DNA of 64,000 nucleotides from Streptomyces griseosporeus (lineage in GTDB: Bacteria; Actinomycetota; Actinomycetes; Streptomycetales; Streptomycetaceae): the NCBI RefSeq assembly GCF_014656055.1, contig NZ_BNBR01000007.1, positions 124,001 through 188,000 on the forward strand. The letters run 5' to 3'. The notes below the pieces were generated by a model, which was not told the DNA's origin, made no database searches, and saw only the letters and a list, made by a program, of their open reading frames with translations. Shown one piece after another: positions 16,582-25,168 of this stretch (positions are counted from its first letter, which is position 1; each line of letters opens with the position of its first letter). The translations under genes and the position numbers were made by a program.

Positions 16582-16970
16582 CCCGCCCACCCGACCAGCA
16601 CCACCACGACCATCGCCAGCGCCACCACGGCCACCGCGAGGCTCAGGACCGTCGGGAAGCGGGACACCGGCAGGTCCTCGCCCCGGCGCATCGCCCGCTC
16701 GCAGCGCACCCAGTGGTTCACCGCGCGCAGGGCGCACAGGACGCCGGAGGCGAGGAGGGCGAGGGCCAGGCCGACGCGCCAGCCCCAGCGCAGGTCCGGC
16801 AGGAACTGGTCGACCGCGAAGCCGCCGCCGATCAGCGCGAGCGCGGTCCGCAGCCAGGCCAGGAAGGTGCGCTCGTTCGCCAGCGAGAACCGGTAGTCCG
16901 GCGTGCCACCCTCCTCGCGGATACGCTGCGGCGCGAACCACAACCGGACGTTGCGCACGAAATCGATCAC
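16578..16970 (-). CDS. DUF202 (YidH-like) family membrane protein (first of pair)
   Basis: A 130-residue protein containing YRFSLANERTFLAWLRTALALIGGGFAVDQFLP, the core of the YidH/DUF202 family (split here by position, residues 26-58), and three hydrophobic helices. The RFSLANERTFLAWLRT stretch precedes the first helix. It is the upstream member of a coupled gene pair and lies nine bases downstream of the Nudix gene stop on the same strand, so all three may share a transcript. Function unknown beyond membrane location. Confidence 0.85.
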   Translation of the reverse strand: MIDFVRNVRLWFAPQRIREEGGTPDYRFSLANERTFLAWLRTALALIGGGFAVDQFLPDLRWGWRVGLALALLASGVLCALRAVNHWVRCERAMRRGEDLPVSRFPTVLSLAVAVVALAMVVVVLVGWAG

Positions 16971-16979
16971 GGCAGGACC

Positions 16980-17513
16980 CTACCCGTCGGTCCGGCCCCG
17001 GCCCTCCGCCTGGAACTCCCGCAGCCGCCGGTAGGCCGCCAGCCCGTCCGGCGTCCACTCCCACTCCGTCAGCCGCCGCTCGACCTCCGCCTCGGACAGG
17101 AAGCCGTGCCAGTCGATCTCCTCCACCTGCGGCGCGACGGGCAGCTCGCAGCGCACCTCGTACACCGCCGACCACCAGCCGTGCCCGGCGCCGTCCTCGT
17201 AGAGGAACTTGAAGCGGAACTCCGGCCGCGGCAGCCCGCTCACGCCCAGCTCCTCCTCCGCCTCGCGCAGGGCCGCGTCGTCGTAGGACTCGCCCGCGCC
17301 GACGACCCCGCCGACGAACATGTCGTACAGGGAGGGGAAGACCAGCTTGGTCGGGGTGCGGCGGTGGACGAAGATCCGGCCTTCCGCGTCCCGGGCCAGG
17401 ATGAACACGCAGCGGTGGCGCAGGCCCTCGGCGTACGCCTCGCCCCGCGGGGACTGCCCGACGACCCGGTCCTGGTCGTCGACGATGTCGAGGATCTCGT
17501 CAGCAGCGCTCAT
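16980..17513 (-). CDS. Nudix hydrolase
   Basis: A 177-residue Nudix protein. The Nudix box starts at GVVGAGESYDDAALREAEEE and continues LGVSG, matching G-x5-E-x7-REUXEEXGU. The N-terminal EILDIVDDQDRVVGQSPRGE and the HRCVFILARDAEG segment resemble the YfcD/IPP-isomerase-like Nudix subgroup, which removes phosphate from nucleoside or isoprenoid-type diphosphates. The ATG at 17513 is favoured; an ATG nine bases upstream is possible. The substrate cannot be read from sequence. Confidence 0.87.
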   Translation of the reverse strand: MSAADEILDIVDDQDRVVGQSPRGEAYAEGLRHRCVFILARDAEGRIFVHRRTPTKLVFPSLYDMFVGGVVGAGESYDDAALREAEEELGVSGLPRPEFRFKFLYEDGAGHGWWSAVYEVRCELPVAPQVEEIDWHGFLSEAEVERRLTEWEWTPDGLAAYRRLREFQAEGRGRTDG

Positions 17514-17559
17514 GCGACCCATCCAAGCAGGGCCGGTCCCGGTCCCGACGCGCGCCGCC

Positions 17560-17815
17560 CTCACCTCGGCCGGCGGCCGGCCCAGGCGCGCTGCTCGGCT
17601 CGGCCGCCCCAGGGATGCCGCGCTCAGCCGGCTGGCCCTGGCGTACCGCCCTCAGCTCGGCCGGCGGCCAGCCCAGGCACACTTCTCAGCTCGGCTGCCC
17701 CAGGCCTTCCGCTCAGCTCGGCTGCCCGGTCCTGCCGCCCTCAGCCCGCCCCGGGCGTGCCGCCCTCAGCCCGGCGGCCTTGCCCGTGTGCGCCGCTCAG
17801 CTCGGCTGCAGGTCC
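17560..17815. repeat. Degenerate 25-35-nt tandem repeats beside a transporter gene
   Basis: About eight imperfect copies built on CTCAGCTCGGCTGCCC and TGCCGCC motifs run head to tail through the gap between the Nudix and DMT genes. The last copy includes the final codons (DLQPS-stop) of the DMT gene, so the repeat expanded into, or out of, its 3' end. No hairpin is as regular as in the 16-kb repeat block. Confidence 0.6.
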
Positions 17816-18690
17816 CGCACCCGTTCCGCCCGTGTCACGCCCTGCGGCATGCACGGGTGCAGTCCCAGGACGACGATGCCCGTGACGATCGCCGCCAGCC
17901 CCGCCGCCTCCCACGCGAGCGCGCCCGCGTCGGTGCGCAGCCGGTCGCCGAGGAAGCCGACCCCGCACAGGATCCCGGCCAGCGGCTGGGCCGCGGTCAG
18001 CGCGGGCAGCGACATCCGCAGAGAGGCCGTCTCGAAGGCGCTCTGCACCAGCACCAGCCCGGTCACCCCGAGCACCGCCACGGCGTACGGCTGCCAGCCG
18101 GTCAGCAGGTGCGCCAGACCGCCCTCGCCGAAGCGCTGGCCGCTGATCCGGGTCAGCGCGTCCTGCACGCCGTACAGCAGGCCGGCGGCGGTGGCCAGCA
18201 GGGCCGGTCCGGCACTCAGCCGGGAGCGCTTGGCGTAGGTGGTGAGCACCAGGGCGAGCCCGGTCATCGCGCCGATGATCAGCCAGTGCCGCAGCGGATC
18301 GACGTGCGCGGTGCCGCCGCGCGGCTGCCCGGCCACGATGAACGCGGTCACCCCGCCGGCGAGCAGGGCCAGCCCGCTCCAGCCCTGGCGGCCCAGCGGC
18401 TGCCGGGTGCGGTGCCGCGACAGGGCCATCGCGAACAGCAGGTTCGTCGCGAGCAGCGGTTCCACCAGCGAGATCTCGCCCTGGCCGAGCGCGATCGCGC
18501 CCAGCGCCATGCCGGCGACCATCAGCCCGATGCCGCCGAGCCAGCTCGGCACCCGCATCAGGTCGAGCAGCAGCCGCGGGGAGAGGAAGTCGCCGAGCGG
18601 CGCCCTGCGGGCCGCGTCCTGCTGGAGGACGAACCCGAAGCCCAGGCAGCACGCCGCGCTCACGGCGAGGACAAGGATGAGAACCGACAC
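17797..18690 (-). CDS. DMT/EamA-like transporter
   Basis: A 297-residue integral membrane protein with about ten hydrophobic segments and internal pseudo-symmetry, as in drug/metabolite transporters. The GTG start at 18690 follows GAGGT; the frame is open further upstream but polar there. EPLLATNLLFAMALSRH and the C-terminal ALTAAQPLAGILCGVGFLGD are family-like helices. Substrate unknown. Its last codons belong to the repeat block at 17560-17815. It is divergent from the TTA-containing gene at 19075. Confidence 0.83.
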   Translation of the reverse strand: MSVLILVLAVSAACCLGFGFVLQQDAARRAPLGDFLSPRLLLDLMRVPSWLGGIGLMVAGMALGAIALGQGEISLVEPLLATNLLFAMALSRHRTRQPLGRQGWSGLALLAGGVTAFIVAGQPRGGTAHVDPLRHWLIIGAMTGLALVLTTYAKRSRLSAGPALLATAAGLLYGVQDALTRISGQRFGEGGLAHLLTGWQPYAVAVLGVTGLVLVQSAFETASLRMSLPALTAAQPLAGILCGVGFLGDRLRTDAGALAWEAAGLAAIVTGIVVLGLHPCMPQGVTRAERVRDLQPS

Positions 18691-19074
18691 GCTGCGTACC
18701 TCGATCGTCGGGTCGGGCCACGGTCGCAAGGGCCGACCGTAGCCTCCCAGAGCCGGTGCCGTCCCTGGGAGTGCCCGGCGGGATCGGACGCCGGGGAGTG
18801 CCCCGGGCCGGGCGGATGGGTCCAGCCATCGTCAGGGCCGGAACGCCGCCTGGCTATGACGTACGTCACATCGCCGCGGGGTCACTTTCTGGATCTCCGC
18901 CGGTGGGTGCCGCGCGGGACCGATCAAATCCCGCCATTCGCAAAGCAGTTGGAGCGTGTCATGTGCCGACGGCCCTTGACGCCAAGTATTGGCTGCGGGT
19001 TTGCTGTGCGTGATCGGCCGTCGGCGGGCCGATGAGCACCACCGGCAGCACGAGGAACACGAGGTAGTCCCGCG
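18691..19074. promoter_or_regulatory. Divergent intergenic region with 12-bp palindrome
   Basis: This 384-bp gap lies between divergent genes. It contains the perfect palindrome TGACGTACGTCA at 18857-18868, a symmetric shape used by several GntR- and TetR-type regulators, and a weaker inverted repeat CTCCCAG/CTGGGAG at 18744-18771. TTGACG at 18976-18981 could be a -35 box for the rightward gene, but no good -10 follows. I see no gene here. Confidence 0.4.
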
Positions 19075-20025
19075 GTGTCCCCACCCCCGCCCCCGCTCGG
19101 CCGCGGCCGCAGACGCGCGGCGCAGGTCTTCGACGCCGCTCTCGACGACGCCGACCTGACCGCGGCGCGCTCCGCCCTGGCCCAGGGCCGCTGGCAGGCG
19201 GTCCGCACCCTGCTCGCCCGCACCGGCGACGACTGGGACCGCCGCGGCCACCGCGTCACCGTCCTCGCCGAGGAACCGTACTGCGCCGCCTGGGCCCGCG
19301 ACTGGCTGCTGGCCGAACCCGACTCCGCCGACGCCGCCACCCTGCTCGCCCTGGCGCTGGTGCAGCGCTGCTTACGCGGCAAGGAGAAGCCGGCCCGCGC
19401 CCGGGAGGCCTGCGCACTGGCCGCCGCCCGCGTCCCGGAGGACCCCACGCCCTGGCTCGGGCTGCTCCAGCTGGAGCGCGAGGTGGGCGACGACACCGTT
19501 GTCGTGCGCACCTTCGAGCAGGTCCGCGCCCGCCACGCGGAGCACCACCACGCCCATCACCTCATGGTCGCCCGCCTCGCCGAGCGCCGCGCCGACGCAG
19601 GCCCGGACCCGCTGCACGAGGTGTACGACTTCGCCTCCTGGGCCGCGGAGGAGGCGCCCGCCGACTCGCCGATCGCCGTCCTGCCGGTCGTCGCCCACGC
19701 CGAGCGCTACCGCGTCCTCGCCGCCGCCGGGTTCGAGCCCGCCGACCCCGCCGCGTCCGGGCACTGGACCGGCCGCCGGGCCCGCCAGGTGATGAAGGCC
19801 GCCTTCGACTGGTGGCTCGAATGGGAGCACGAGGGCCACCCCAGACGCCTCGTCGACCTCAACTTCCTCGCCCACGCCAAGGTCTGCGAGGGCCGCGGCG
19901 CCGAGGCCGCCGCCCTCTTCCACCGCATCGGCGACCACCCCACCCCCGCCCCCTGGTCCTACCCCGACCGCGATCCGCACCCCGCCTTCCGTGCCGCCCG
20001 CGACCGCGCCCTCGGCGCGGGCTGA
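19075..20025 (+). CDS. Hypothetical TPR-like protein with a TTA codon
   Basis: A 316-residue alanine-rich, helical protein whose repeating pattern resembles tetratricopeptide repeats, but no domain is certain. The key feature is a TTA leucine codon at 19372-19374 (codon 100, in QRCLRGK), the only in-frame TTA I found in the whole window. In Streptomyces, TTA is read by the bldA tRNA, which accumulates late, so translation should depend on bldA. The GTG start at 19075 is preceded loosely by GAGG. It lies 31 bp before an APC permease and is probably cotranscribed with it, suggesting both are developmentally timed. Confidence 0.78.
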   Translation: MSPPPPPLGRGRRRAAQVFDAALDDADLTAARSALAQGRWQAVRTLLARTGDDWDRRGHRVTVLAEEPYCAAWARDWLLAEPDSADAATLLALALVQRCLRGKEKPARAREACALAAARVPEDPTPWLGLLQLEREVGDDTVVVRTFEQVRARHAEHHHAHHLMVARLAERRADAGPDPLHEVYDFASWAAEEAPADSPIAVLPVVAHAERYRVLAAAGFEPADPAASGHWTGRRARQVMKAAFDWWLEWEHEGHPRRLVDLNFLAHAKVCEGRGAEAAALFHRIGDHPTPAPWSYPDRDPHPAFRAARDRALGAG

Positions 20026-20056
20026 CCCCCCGACCACCCACCTAAGGACGCCCCCG

Positions 20057-21589
20057 ATGACCACCGGCAGTTCGAGCCCGAGCAGACCCGCAGCCGACGA
20101 CATCAGCACCTACCTCGGCCAGGAGCGCGCCCTAAGGGCCGACCGCCTGGGCACCGGGGGCCTGCTGCTCTCCGTGCTCGCCGCGACCGCCCCGCTCATG
20201 GTCGTCGCGGGTGTCATGCCCACCACATTCGCGGTGATGGGCATCGTCGGCCAGCCCCTCCTCTTCGTCGCCCTCGGCGCCGTCCTCGTCCTGTTCAGCG
20301 TCGGATACGCCGAGATGAGCCGGCACGTCCACAACGCGGGCGCCTTCTACGCCTACATCGCCCGCGGCCTCGGCGGCACCGCCGGCGCCGGCGCCGCCCT
20401 CGTGGCCCTCGTCGCCTACAGCTCCCTCCAGGTCGGCATCTACGGCATCTTCGGCTTCGAGGTCTCCGGCCTCTTCGCCACCTACGCCGACGTCGACCTC
20501 GCCTGGTGGATCCCGGCACTCGCCGCCGTCGCCGTGGTCGGCGCGCTCGGCTGGCTGAAGATCGACGTCAACGCGCGCGTGCTCGGCGTCCTGCTGGTCA
20601 TCGAGGTGATCCTCGTCGTCGTCTTCGACATCGCGGCGATCTCCGACCCGGCCCGCGAAGGACTGTCCCTGCACGCCTTCAACCCCGACACCCTCACCGG
20701 CGCCGGCGTCTCCACCGCCCTGTGCTTCTGCATCGCCGCCTTCACCGGCTTCGAACAGGCCCCCGTCTACGCCGAGGAGACCAGCCGGCCGCACGTCCTC
20801 GTGCCGCGCGTGATGTTCCTCGCCGTCGGCTCCGTCGCCGTCTTCTTCGCGTTCAGCTCCTGGGCGCTCACCGTCGCCACCGGCCCCTCCGCGATCGTCG
20901 GCACCGCGCAGAAGGAGAGCGCCGGACTGCTGTTCACCCTCACCGAGTCCCGGCTCGGCGCCACCTTCACCGACGTCCTGCACGTGCTGTTCGTCACCGG
21001 CATGTTCGCCGCCACCCTCAGCTTCCACAACGTCGTCGCCCGGTACGCCTTCGCCATGGGCCGCGAGGGCCTGCTGCCGCGCGCCTTCGGCCGCACCAAC
21101 GAGGCCAGCGGCGCCCCCGGCACCGGCTCCCTGCTCCAGACGGCCGTCTCCGCCGTCGTCGTCATCGCCTTCGCCGTCGCCGACGACGGCCCCGCGGGCG
21201 ACCCGACCGCGCCCGTGCTGCACCTGTTCACCTGGTGCGGCAACATCGGCGCGCTCGGCGTGATCCTGCTGATGGCCGCCGCCTCCCTGTCGGTGATCGT
21301 CTTCTTCGCGCGGCGCGGCGCGGCCGGCGCCCAGGCCTGGCGGCTGGTCACCTCCGCCCTCGCCGGCCTCGCCCTGCTGGCCCTGGCCGGCTACACGGTC
21401 AAGGACTTCGACGTCCTGGTCGGCGCGGGCCCCGACTCCGCGCTCAGCTGGATCCTGCCCGGCGTCATCGGCCTGGCCCTCGTCGCCGGCCTGCTCCAGG
21501 GCGCCCTGCTGCGCGCCCGCAGCCCCGAGGCCCACGCCCGCATCGGCCTCGGCAACGAGGCGTTCCAGCTGGACAAGGCCGCCCGCTGA
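20057..21589 (+). CDS. APC family amino acid permease
   Basis: A 510-residue integral membrane protein with 12 or more predicted helices, of the amino acid-polyamine-organocation superfamily. TGGLLLSVLAATAPLMVVAG is the typical first helix, FTGFEQAPVYAEET matches the conserved GFE motif of the sixth helix region, and the FHNVVARYAFAMGREGLLPR stretch is a family hallmark. It likely imports an amino acid or amine with protons. The ATG at 20057 has AAGGA upstream. It follows the TTA-containing gene closely, so its expression may be tied to it. Confidence 0.9.
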   Translation: MTTGSSSPSRPAADDISTYLGQERALRADRLGTGGLLLSVLAATAPLMVVAGVMPTTFAVMGIVGQPLLFVALGAVLVLFSVGYAEMSRHVHNAGAFYAYIARGLGGTAGAGAALVALVAYSSLQVGIYGIFGFEVSGLFATYADVDLAWWIPALAAVAVVGALGWLKIDVNARVLGVLLVIEVILVVVFDIAAISDPAREGLSLHAFNPDTLTGAGVSTALCFCIAAFTGFEQAPVYAEETSRPHVLVPRVMFLAVGSVAVFFAFSSWALTVATGPSAIVGTAQKESAGLLFTLTESRLGATFTDVLHVLFVTGMFAATLSFHNVVARYAFAMGREGLLPRAFGRTNEASGAPGTGSLLQTAVSAVVVIAFAVADDGPAGDPTAPVLHLFTWCGNIGALGVILLMAAASLSVIVFFARRGAAGAQAWRLVTSALAGLALLALAGYTVKDFDVLVGAGPDSALSWILPGVIGLALVAGLLQGALLRARSPEAHARIGLGNEAFQLDKAAR

Positions 21590-21674
21590 CCGACGCCGCG
21601 GGAAGGGGTTACGGAACTCTGACGGGCGGCCGCGATCCCTTCTCCGGCGGGGCTCCCGGTGTTCGAATGAACAG

Positions 21675-22400
21675 GTGAACACTCCGCAACCCGCCGAGGA
21701 GGGCCGGCCCATCGGCCGCCGCGTCCTCCTCGGCACCCTCGGCCTGGGCGCCCTCGGCGTGGTCACCGCGCCCACCCTGCAACGCGGCCTGGAGGCCTTC
21801 CTCGGCAGCGCCGCCGACAAGGACCCCACCGGCCTGACCGGCCTGCTGCCCAACGGCGGCGGCTTCCGCTACTACTCGGTCACCTCATCGGTCCCGCACC
21901 GGACCGCCGCCACCTACCGCCTGACCGTCGACGGCCTGGTGGACCGCCCCCGCACCTACACCCTGGCCGACCTGCGCGCCCTGCCGCAGACCCGGCTGGT
22001 CAAGGACGTCCAGTGCGTCACCGGCTGGCGGGTGCCGGGCACCCCGTTCGAAGGGGTCCGGCTCTCCCGCCTCCTGGACGCCGCCGGCGTCCGGGCCAAC
22101 GGCCGGGCCGTGCGCTTCACCTGCTTCGACGGCGCCTACAGCGAGAGCCTCACCCTCGGCCAGGCCCGCCGCCCCGACGTCCTGGTCGCGCTGCGCATGC
22201 AGGACAGGGACCTCGGCCACAGCCACGGCGGCCCGGCCCGCCTCTACGTCGCCCCCATGTACTTCTACAAGTCCGCCAAGTGGCTCTCCGGCATCACCGT
22301 CACCGACGAGGTCGAGCCCGGCTACTGGGAGGACCGCGGCTACGACGTCGACGCCTGGGTCGGCCGCTCGAACGGACGCGACGATGACCCTACGAGCTGA
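21675..22400 (+). CDS. Molybdopterin-dependent oxidoreductase (MsrP/YedY-like), exported
   Basis: A 241-residue protein of the sulfite-oxidase/YedY fold. An N-terminal GRRVLLGTLGLGALG segment resembles a twin-arginine signal or anchor. The Mo-ligating cysteine is in VQCVTGW (Cys114), and RLSRLLDAAGV, FTCFDGAYSESL and LYVAPMYFYKSAKW are family-typical. In YedY/MsrP systems the periplasmic enzyme receives electrons from a membrane cytochrome b; here that partner is encoded immediately after, overlapping by 17 bp. The natural substrate (oxidised methionine or another S- or N-oxide) is inferred from family only. Confidence 0.88.
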   Translation: MNTPQPAEEGRPIGRRVLLGTLGLGALGVVTAPTLQRGLEAFLGSAADKDPTGLTGLLPNGGGFRYYSVTSSVPHRTAATYRLTVDGLVDRPRTYTLADLRALPQTRLVKDVQCVTGWRVPGTPFEGVRLSRLLDAAGVRANGRAVRFTCFDGAYSESLTLGQARRPDVLVALRMQDRDLGHSHGGPARLYVAPMYFYKSAKWLSGITVTDEVEPGYWEDRGYDVDAWVGRSNGRDDDPTS

Positions 22401-23004
22401 GGCCCCGGCCGCCGTGCGCCTGCGCCGCTTCACCCGCGCCGAGCGCTGGATCCACCGCACCACCGCCGCCCTCATGGGCGTGTGCGTGGTCACCGCGGCC
22501 TGCCTGTACCTGCCGCAGCTCGCCGAGCTGGTCGGCCGCCGAGAGCTGGTGGTCCGTATCCACGAGTGGGCCGGAATCGCCCTGCCCGTACCCGTCCTGG
22601 CCGGCCTCGCCTCCCGCGCGTTCCGCGCCGACCTCGGCCGGCTCAACCGCTTCGGCCCGCACGACAAGCGCTGGCTGCGGGCCGCCCTGCGGCGCGACAA
22701 GCGGCCCGCGTCCCGGCCGGCGGGCAAGTTCAACGCCGGGCAGAAGCTCTACGCCGCGTGGATCGCCGGGGCGACGCTGGTGATGCTCGGTACGGGAGTG
22801 CTGATGTGGTTCACCCACCTCACCCCGCTGATGTGGCGCACCAGCGCGACCTTCGTCCACGACTGGCTGGCCCTCACCGTCGGCATCGTCCTGGCCGGCC
22901 ACATCGGCATGGCCCTCGCCGACCCGGAGGCCCGCCACGGCCTGCGCACCGGCACGGTCAGCGGGGAGTGGGCACAACGCGAGCACCCGCTGTGGCGGCC
23001 GTAG
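22384..23004 (+). CDS. Cytochrome b/b6-type membrane subunit
   Basis: A 206-residue integral membrane protein with four predicted helices and well-placed histidines in ERWIHR, RIHEW, FVHDW and GHIGM that could ligate two b hemes, like formate dehydrogenase gamma or MsrQ-like subunits. It overlaps the molybdoenzyme gene by 17 bp, which implies a functional pair passing quinol electrons to the exported oxidoreductase. The final eight codons lie inside a long bidirectional terminator hairpin. Confidence 0.87.
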   Translation: MTLRAEAPAAVRLRRFTRAERWIHRTTAALMGVCVVTAACLYLPQLAELVGRRELVVRIHEWAGIALPVPVLAGLASRAFRADLGRLNRFGPHDKRWLRAALRRDKRPASRPAGKFNAGQKLYAAWIAGATLVMLGTGVLMWFTHLTPLMWRTSATFVHDWLALTVGIVLAGHIGMALADPEARHGLRTGTVSGEWAQREHPLWRP

Positions 23005-23020
23005 CCACAGCGGGTGCTCG
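22980..23020. terminator. Bidirectional terminator overlapping a stop codon
   Basis: A perfect 17-bp stem (22980-22996 and 23004-23020) with a 7-nt loop contains the last codons and stop of the cytochrome gene and faces the convergent gntP. Confidence 0.8.
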
Positions 23021-23034
23021 TCAGTGCCGCGTCC

Positions 23035-24432
23035 CTATATGACCAGGGACAACAGCAGCACCAGACCGCCCGCGACCACCGAGATGATCGTCTCCATCAC
23101 GGACCAGGTCTTGATCGTCTGACCGACGTTCAGCCCGAAGTACTCCTTCACCAGCCAGAACCCGGCGTCGTTGACGTGCGAGAAGAACAGCGAGCCGGCG
23201 CCGATGGCGAGCACCAGCAGGGCCGCGTGCGTGGTCGACATGTCGGCTGCGAGCGGCGCGACCAGACCGGCCGCCGAGACGGTCGCGACGGTCGCCGAGC
23301 CGGTCGCCAGCCGGATCGCCACCGCGATCAGCCAGGCCAGCAGCAGGGCGGGGATGTTCCAGTCCTTGGAGATGTCCAGGATCATCTGGCCCACGCCGGT
23401 GTCGATCAGCGTCTGCTTGAAGCCGCCGCCCGCACCCACGATCAGCAGGATGCCGGCGATGGGCGCGAGCCCCTTCTCCACCAGCGGCGAGATCCGCTCC
23501 TTGCCGAACCCGGCGGGCCGCAGCAGCGTGAAGATGCCCACGAGGACCGCGGCGAGCAGCGCGATCAGCGGGGAGCCGATCACGTCGAAGATCCGCTGCA
23601 CGGTGGTCTCGGGGTCGTCCACGACGATGTCGACCAGTGCCTTGGAGAGCATCAGCACGACCGGCAGCAGGATGGTGGCCAGCGTGGCGCCGAACCCGGG
23701 ACGGGTCTCCAGCTCCTCGGAGGCGCGCTGCGGGATCATGCGGTCCGGCGCCGGGACGTCCACCCAGCGGGCGGCGACCTTGGAGAACAGCGGACCGGCG
23801 ATGATCACCGTGGGGATGGCGACGAGCACGCCGAGCGCGAGCGTGACGCCGAGGTTGGCCTTGACCGCGTCGATCGCGACCAGCGGGCCCGGGTGCGGCG
23901 GCACCAGGCCGTGCATCACGGACAGGCCGGCCAGGGCCGGGATGCCGATCCGCATCAGGGAGTAGTTGCCGCGCCGGGCGACCATCAGCACGACCGGGAT
24001 CAGCAGGACCACGCCGACCTCGAAGAAGAGCGGCAGGCCGATCACGGAGGCGATGAGCACCATCGCCCACGGCATGGCACGCCCGCCCGCCTTCGCGAGG
24101 ATCGTGTCGACGATCTGGTCGGCGCCGCCGGAGTCGGCGAGCATCTTGCCGAGGATCGCGCCGAGCGCGATCAGCACGCCCACACCGGCGACCGTGGTGC
24201 CGAGTCCGGTGGTGAAGCTGGCGATCGCCTTGTCGAGCGGTGCCCCGGCGACCGCCCCGAGCACGAGCGTGCCGAGGGTGAGCGCCAGGAAGGCGTGCAG
24301 CTTGAACTTGGTGATCAGCAGGACGATGACGGCGATGCCCACCAGCACGGCGATGCCCAGCTGGGCGTGGCCGGCCGAGGTGATCGGCTCGACGGTGTCC
24401 GCTGCCAGCATCTCGACGCTGAGTCTGGTCAC
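23035..24432 (-). CDS. gntP: Gluconate:proton symporter, GntP family
   Basis: A 465-residue integral membrane transporter with 12-14 hydrophobic segments. GntP-family features include GLVPPHPGPLVAIDAVKANLG, split by the conserved PPHPGP core near residue 180, VGAGGGFKQTLIDTGVGQMI and SHVNDAGFW near the C-terminus. It imports gluconate or a related aldonate with protons. The GTG start at 24432 follows AAGGGAA. It lies 84 bp downstream of gntK on the same strand, forming an operon whose regulator gntR is divergent. Confidence 0.94.
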   Translation of the reverse strand: MTRLSVEMLAADTVEPITSAGHAQLGIAVLVGIAVIVLLITKFKLHAFLALTLGTLVLGAVAGAPLDKAIASFTTGLGTTVAGVGVLIALGAILGKMLADSGGADQIVDTILAKAGGRAMPWAMVLIASVIGLPLFFEVGVVLLIPVVLMVARRGNYSLMRIGIPALAGLSVMHGLVPPHPGPLVAIDAVKANLGVTLALGVLVAIPTVIIAGPLFSKVAARWVDVPAPDRMIPQRASEELETRPGFGATLATILLPVVLMLSKALVDIVVDDPETTVQRIFDVIGSPLIALLAAVLVGIFTLLRPAGFGKERISPLVEKGLAPIAGILLIVGAGGGFKQTLIDTGVGQMILDISKDWNIPALLLAWLIAVAIRLATGSATVATVSAAGLVAPLAADMSTTHAALLVLAIGAGSLFFSHVNDAGFWLVKEYFGLNVGQTIKTWSVMETIISVVAGGLVLLLSLVI

Positions 24433-24516
24433 GGGGATTCCCTTGCAGGTACGGGGGATGGGGAGGGACGGGGCCCGCGGACGGGCCCCGGGGGAGGGGG
24501 GTGGGGGCTACGAGGG

Positions 24517-25038
24517 TTACGGGGCCGTCGGCTCGGGCAGCGCGGCCAGCGCGGTCATGGCCCGCTCGGCGATCTGCTCCGGGCTGCCCTCGACGTCCAC
24601 GTCGACACCCGCCTCGTCCCGCTCCAGCGGCTGGAGCGTGGCGAACTGGGAGTCGAGCAGCGCCGTGGGCATGAAGTGCCCCTGACGGTGCGCCATCCGG
24701 TCGGCGATCAGCTCCCGGCTGCCGGTCAGGTGCACGAACACCAGCCCGGGAGCGGCGGCGCGCAGCCGGTCGCGGTACGACCGCTTCAGCGCCGAGCAGC
24801 TGACCACCCCGCCGAGCCCCGCCCGGCCGTCCGCCCAGTCGCCGATGGCGTCCAGCCACGGCCACCGGTCCTCGTCGGTGAGCGGGATGCCGGCCGTCAT
24901 CTTGGCGATGTTGGCCGCGGGGTGGAAGTCGTCGCCCTCGGCGTAGGGAACGCCGAGCCGGGCGGCGAGCAGGGGACCGATGGTGGTCTTGCCGGTGCCT
25001 GCCACGCCCATGACCACGACGACGTGGGGGGTGTTCAT
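24517..25038 (-). CDS. gntK: Gluconokinase
   Basis: Phosphorylates gluconate to 6-phosphogluconate for the pentose phosphate pathway. The 173-residue protein is the normal size for the GntK family and carries the P-loop MGVAGTGKTT (residues 10-19), EGDDFHP, DRWPWLDAIGDW and VSCSALKRSYRD, all diagnostic. GAGG lies upstream of the ATG at 25038. It is the first gene of the gntK-gntP operon, divergent from gntR with a 130-bp gap that holds the operator. Confidence 0.96.
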   Translation of the reverse strand: MNTPHVVVVMGVAGTGKTTIGPLLAARLGVPYAEGDDFHPAANIAKMTAGIPLTDEDRWPWLDAIGDWADGRAGLGGVVSCSALKRSYRDRLRAAAPGLVFVHLTGSRELIADRMAHRQGHFMPTALLDSQFATLQPLERDEAGVDVDVEGSPEQIAERAMTALAALPEPTAP

Positions 25039-25123
25039 CGCTGCCTCGCTGTCCTCGTCGACACGTTGATGCCGGGCTACTGAAACCCATTAGGTACGAC
25101 GAATTCAAGAGCCTGTGACAAAT

Positions 25124-25134
25124 AAGTCTGACTT
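25124..25134. promoter_or_regulatory. Candidate GntR operator
   Basis: AAGTC-T-GACTT is a perfect inverted repeat in the gntK/gntR gap and fits the GT-N-AC pattern of FadR-type GntR regulators. It lies 35 bp from the gntR start and 86 bp from gntK, so it could control both. Confidence 0.6.
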
Positions 25135-25168
25135 TTTGTTCCCGTGATCCGCCCCGTACTCTGTGTGC

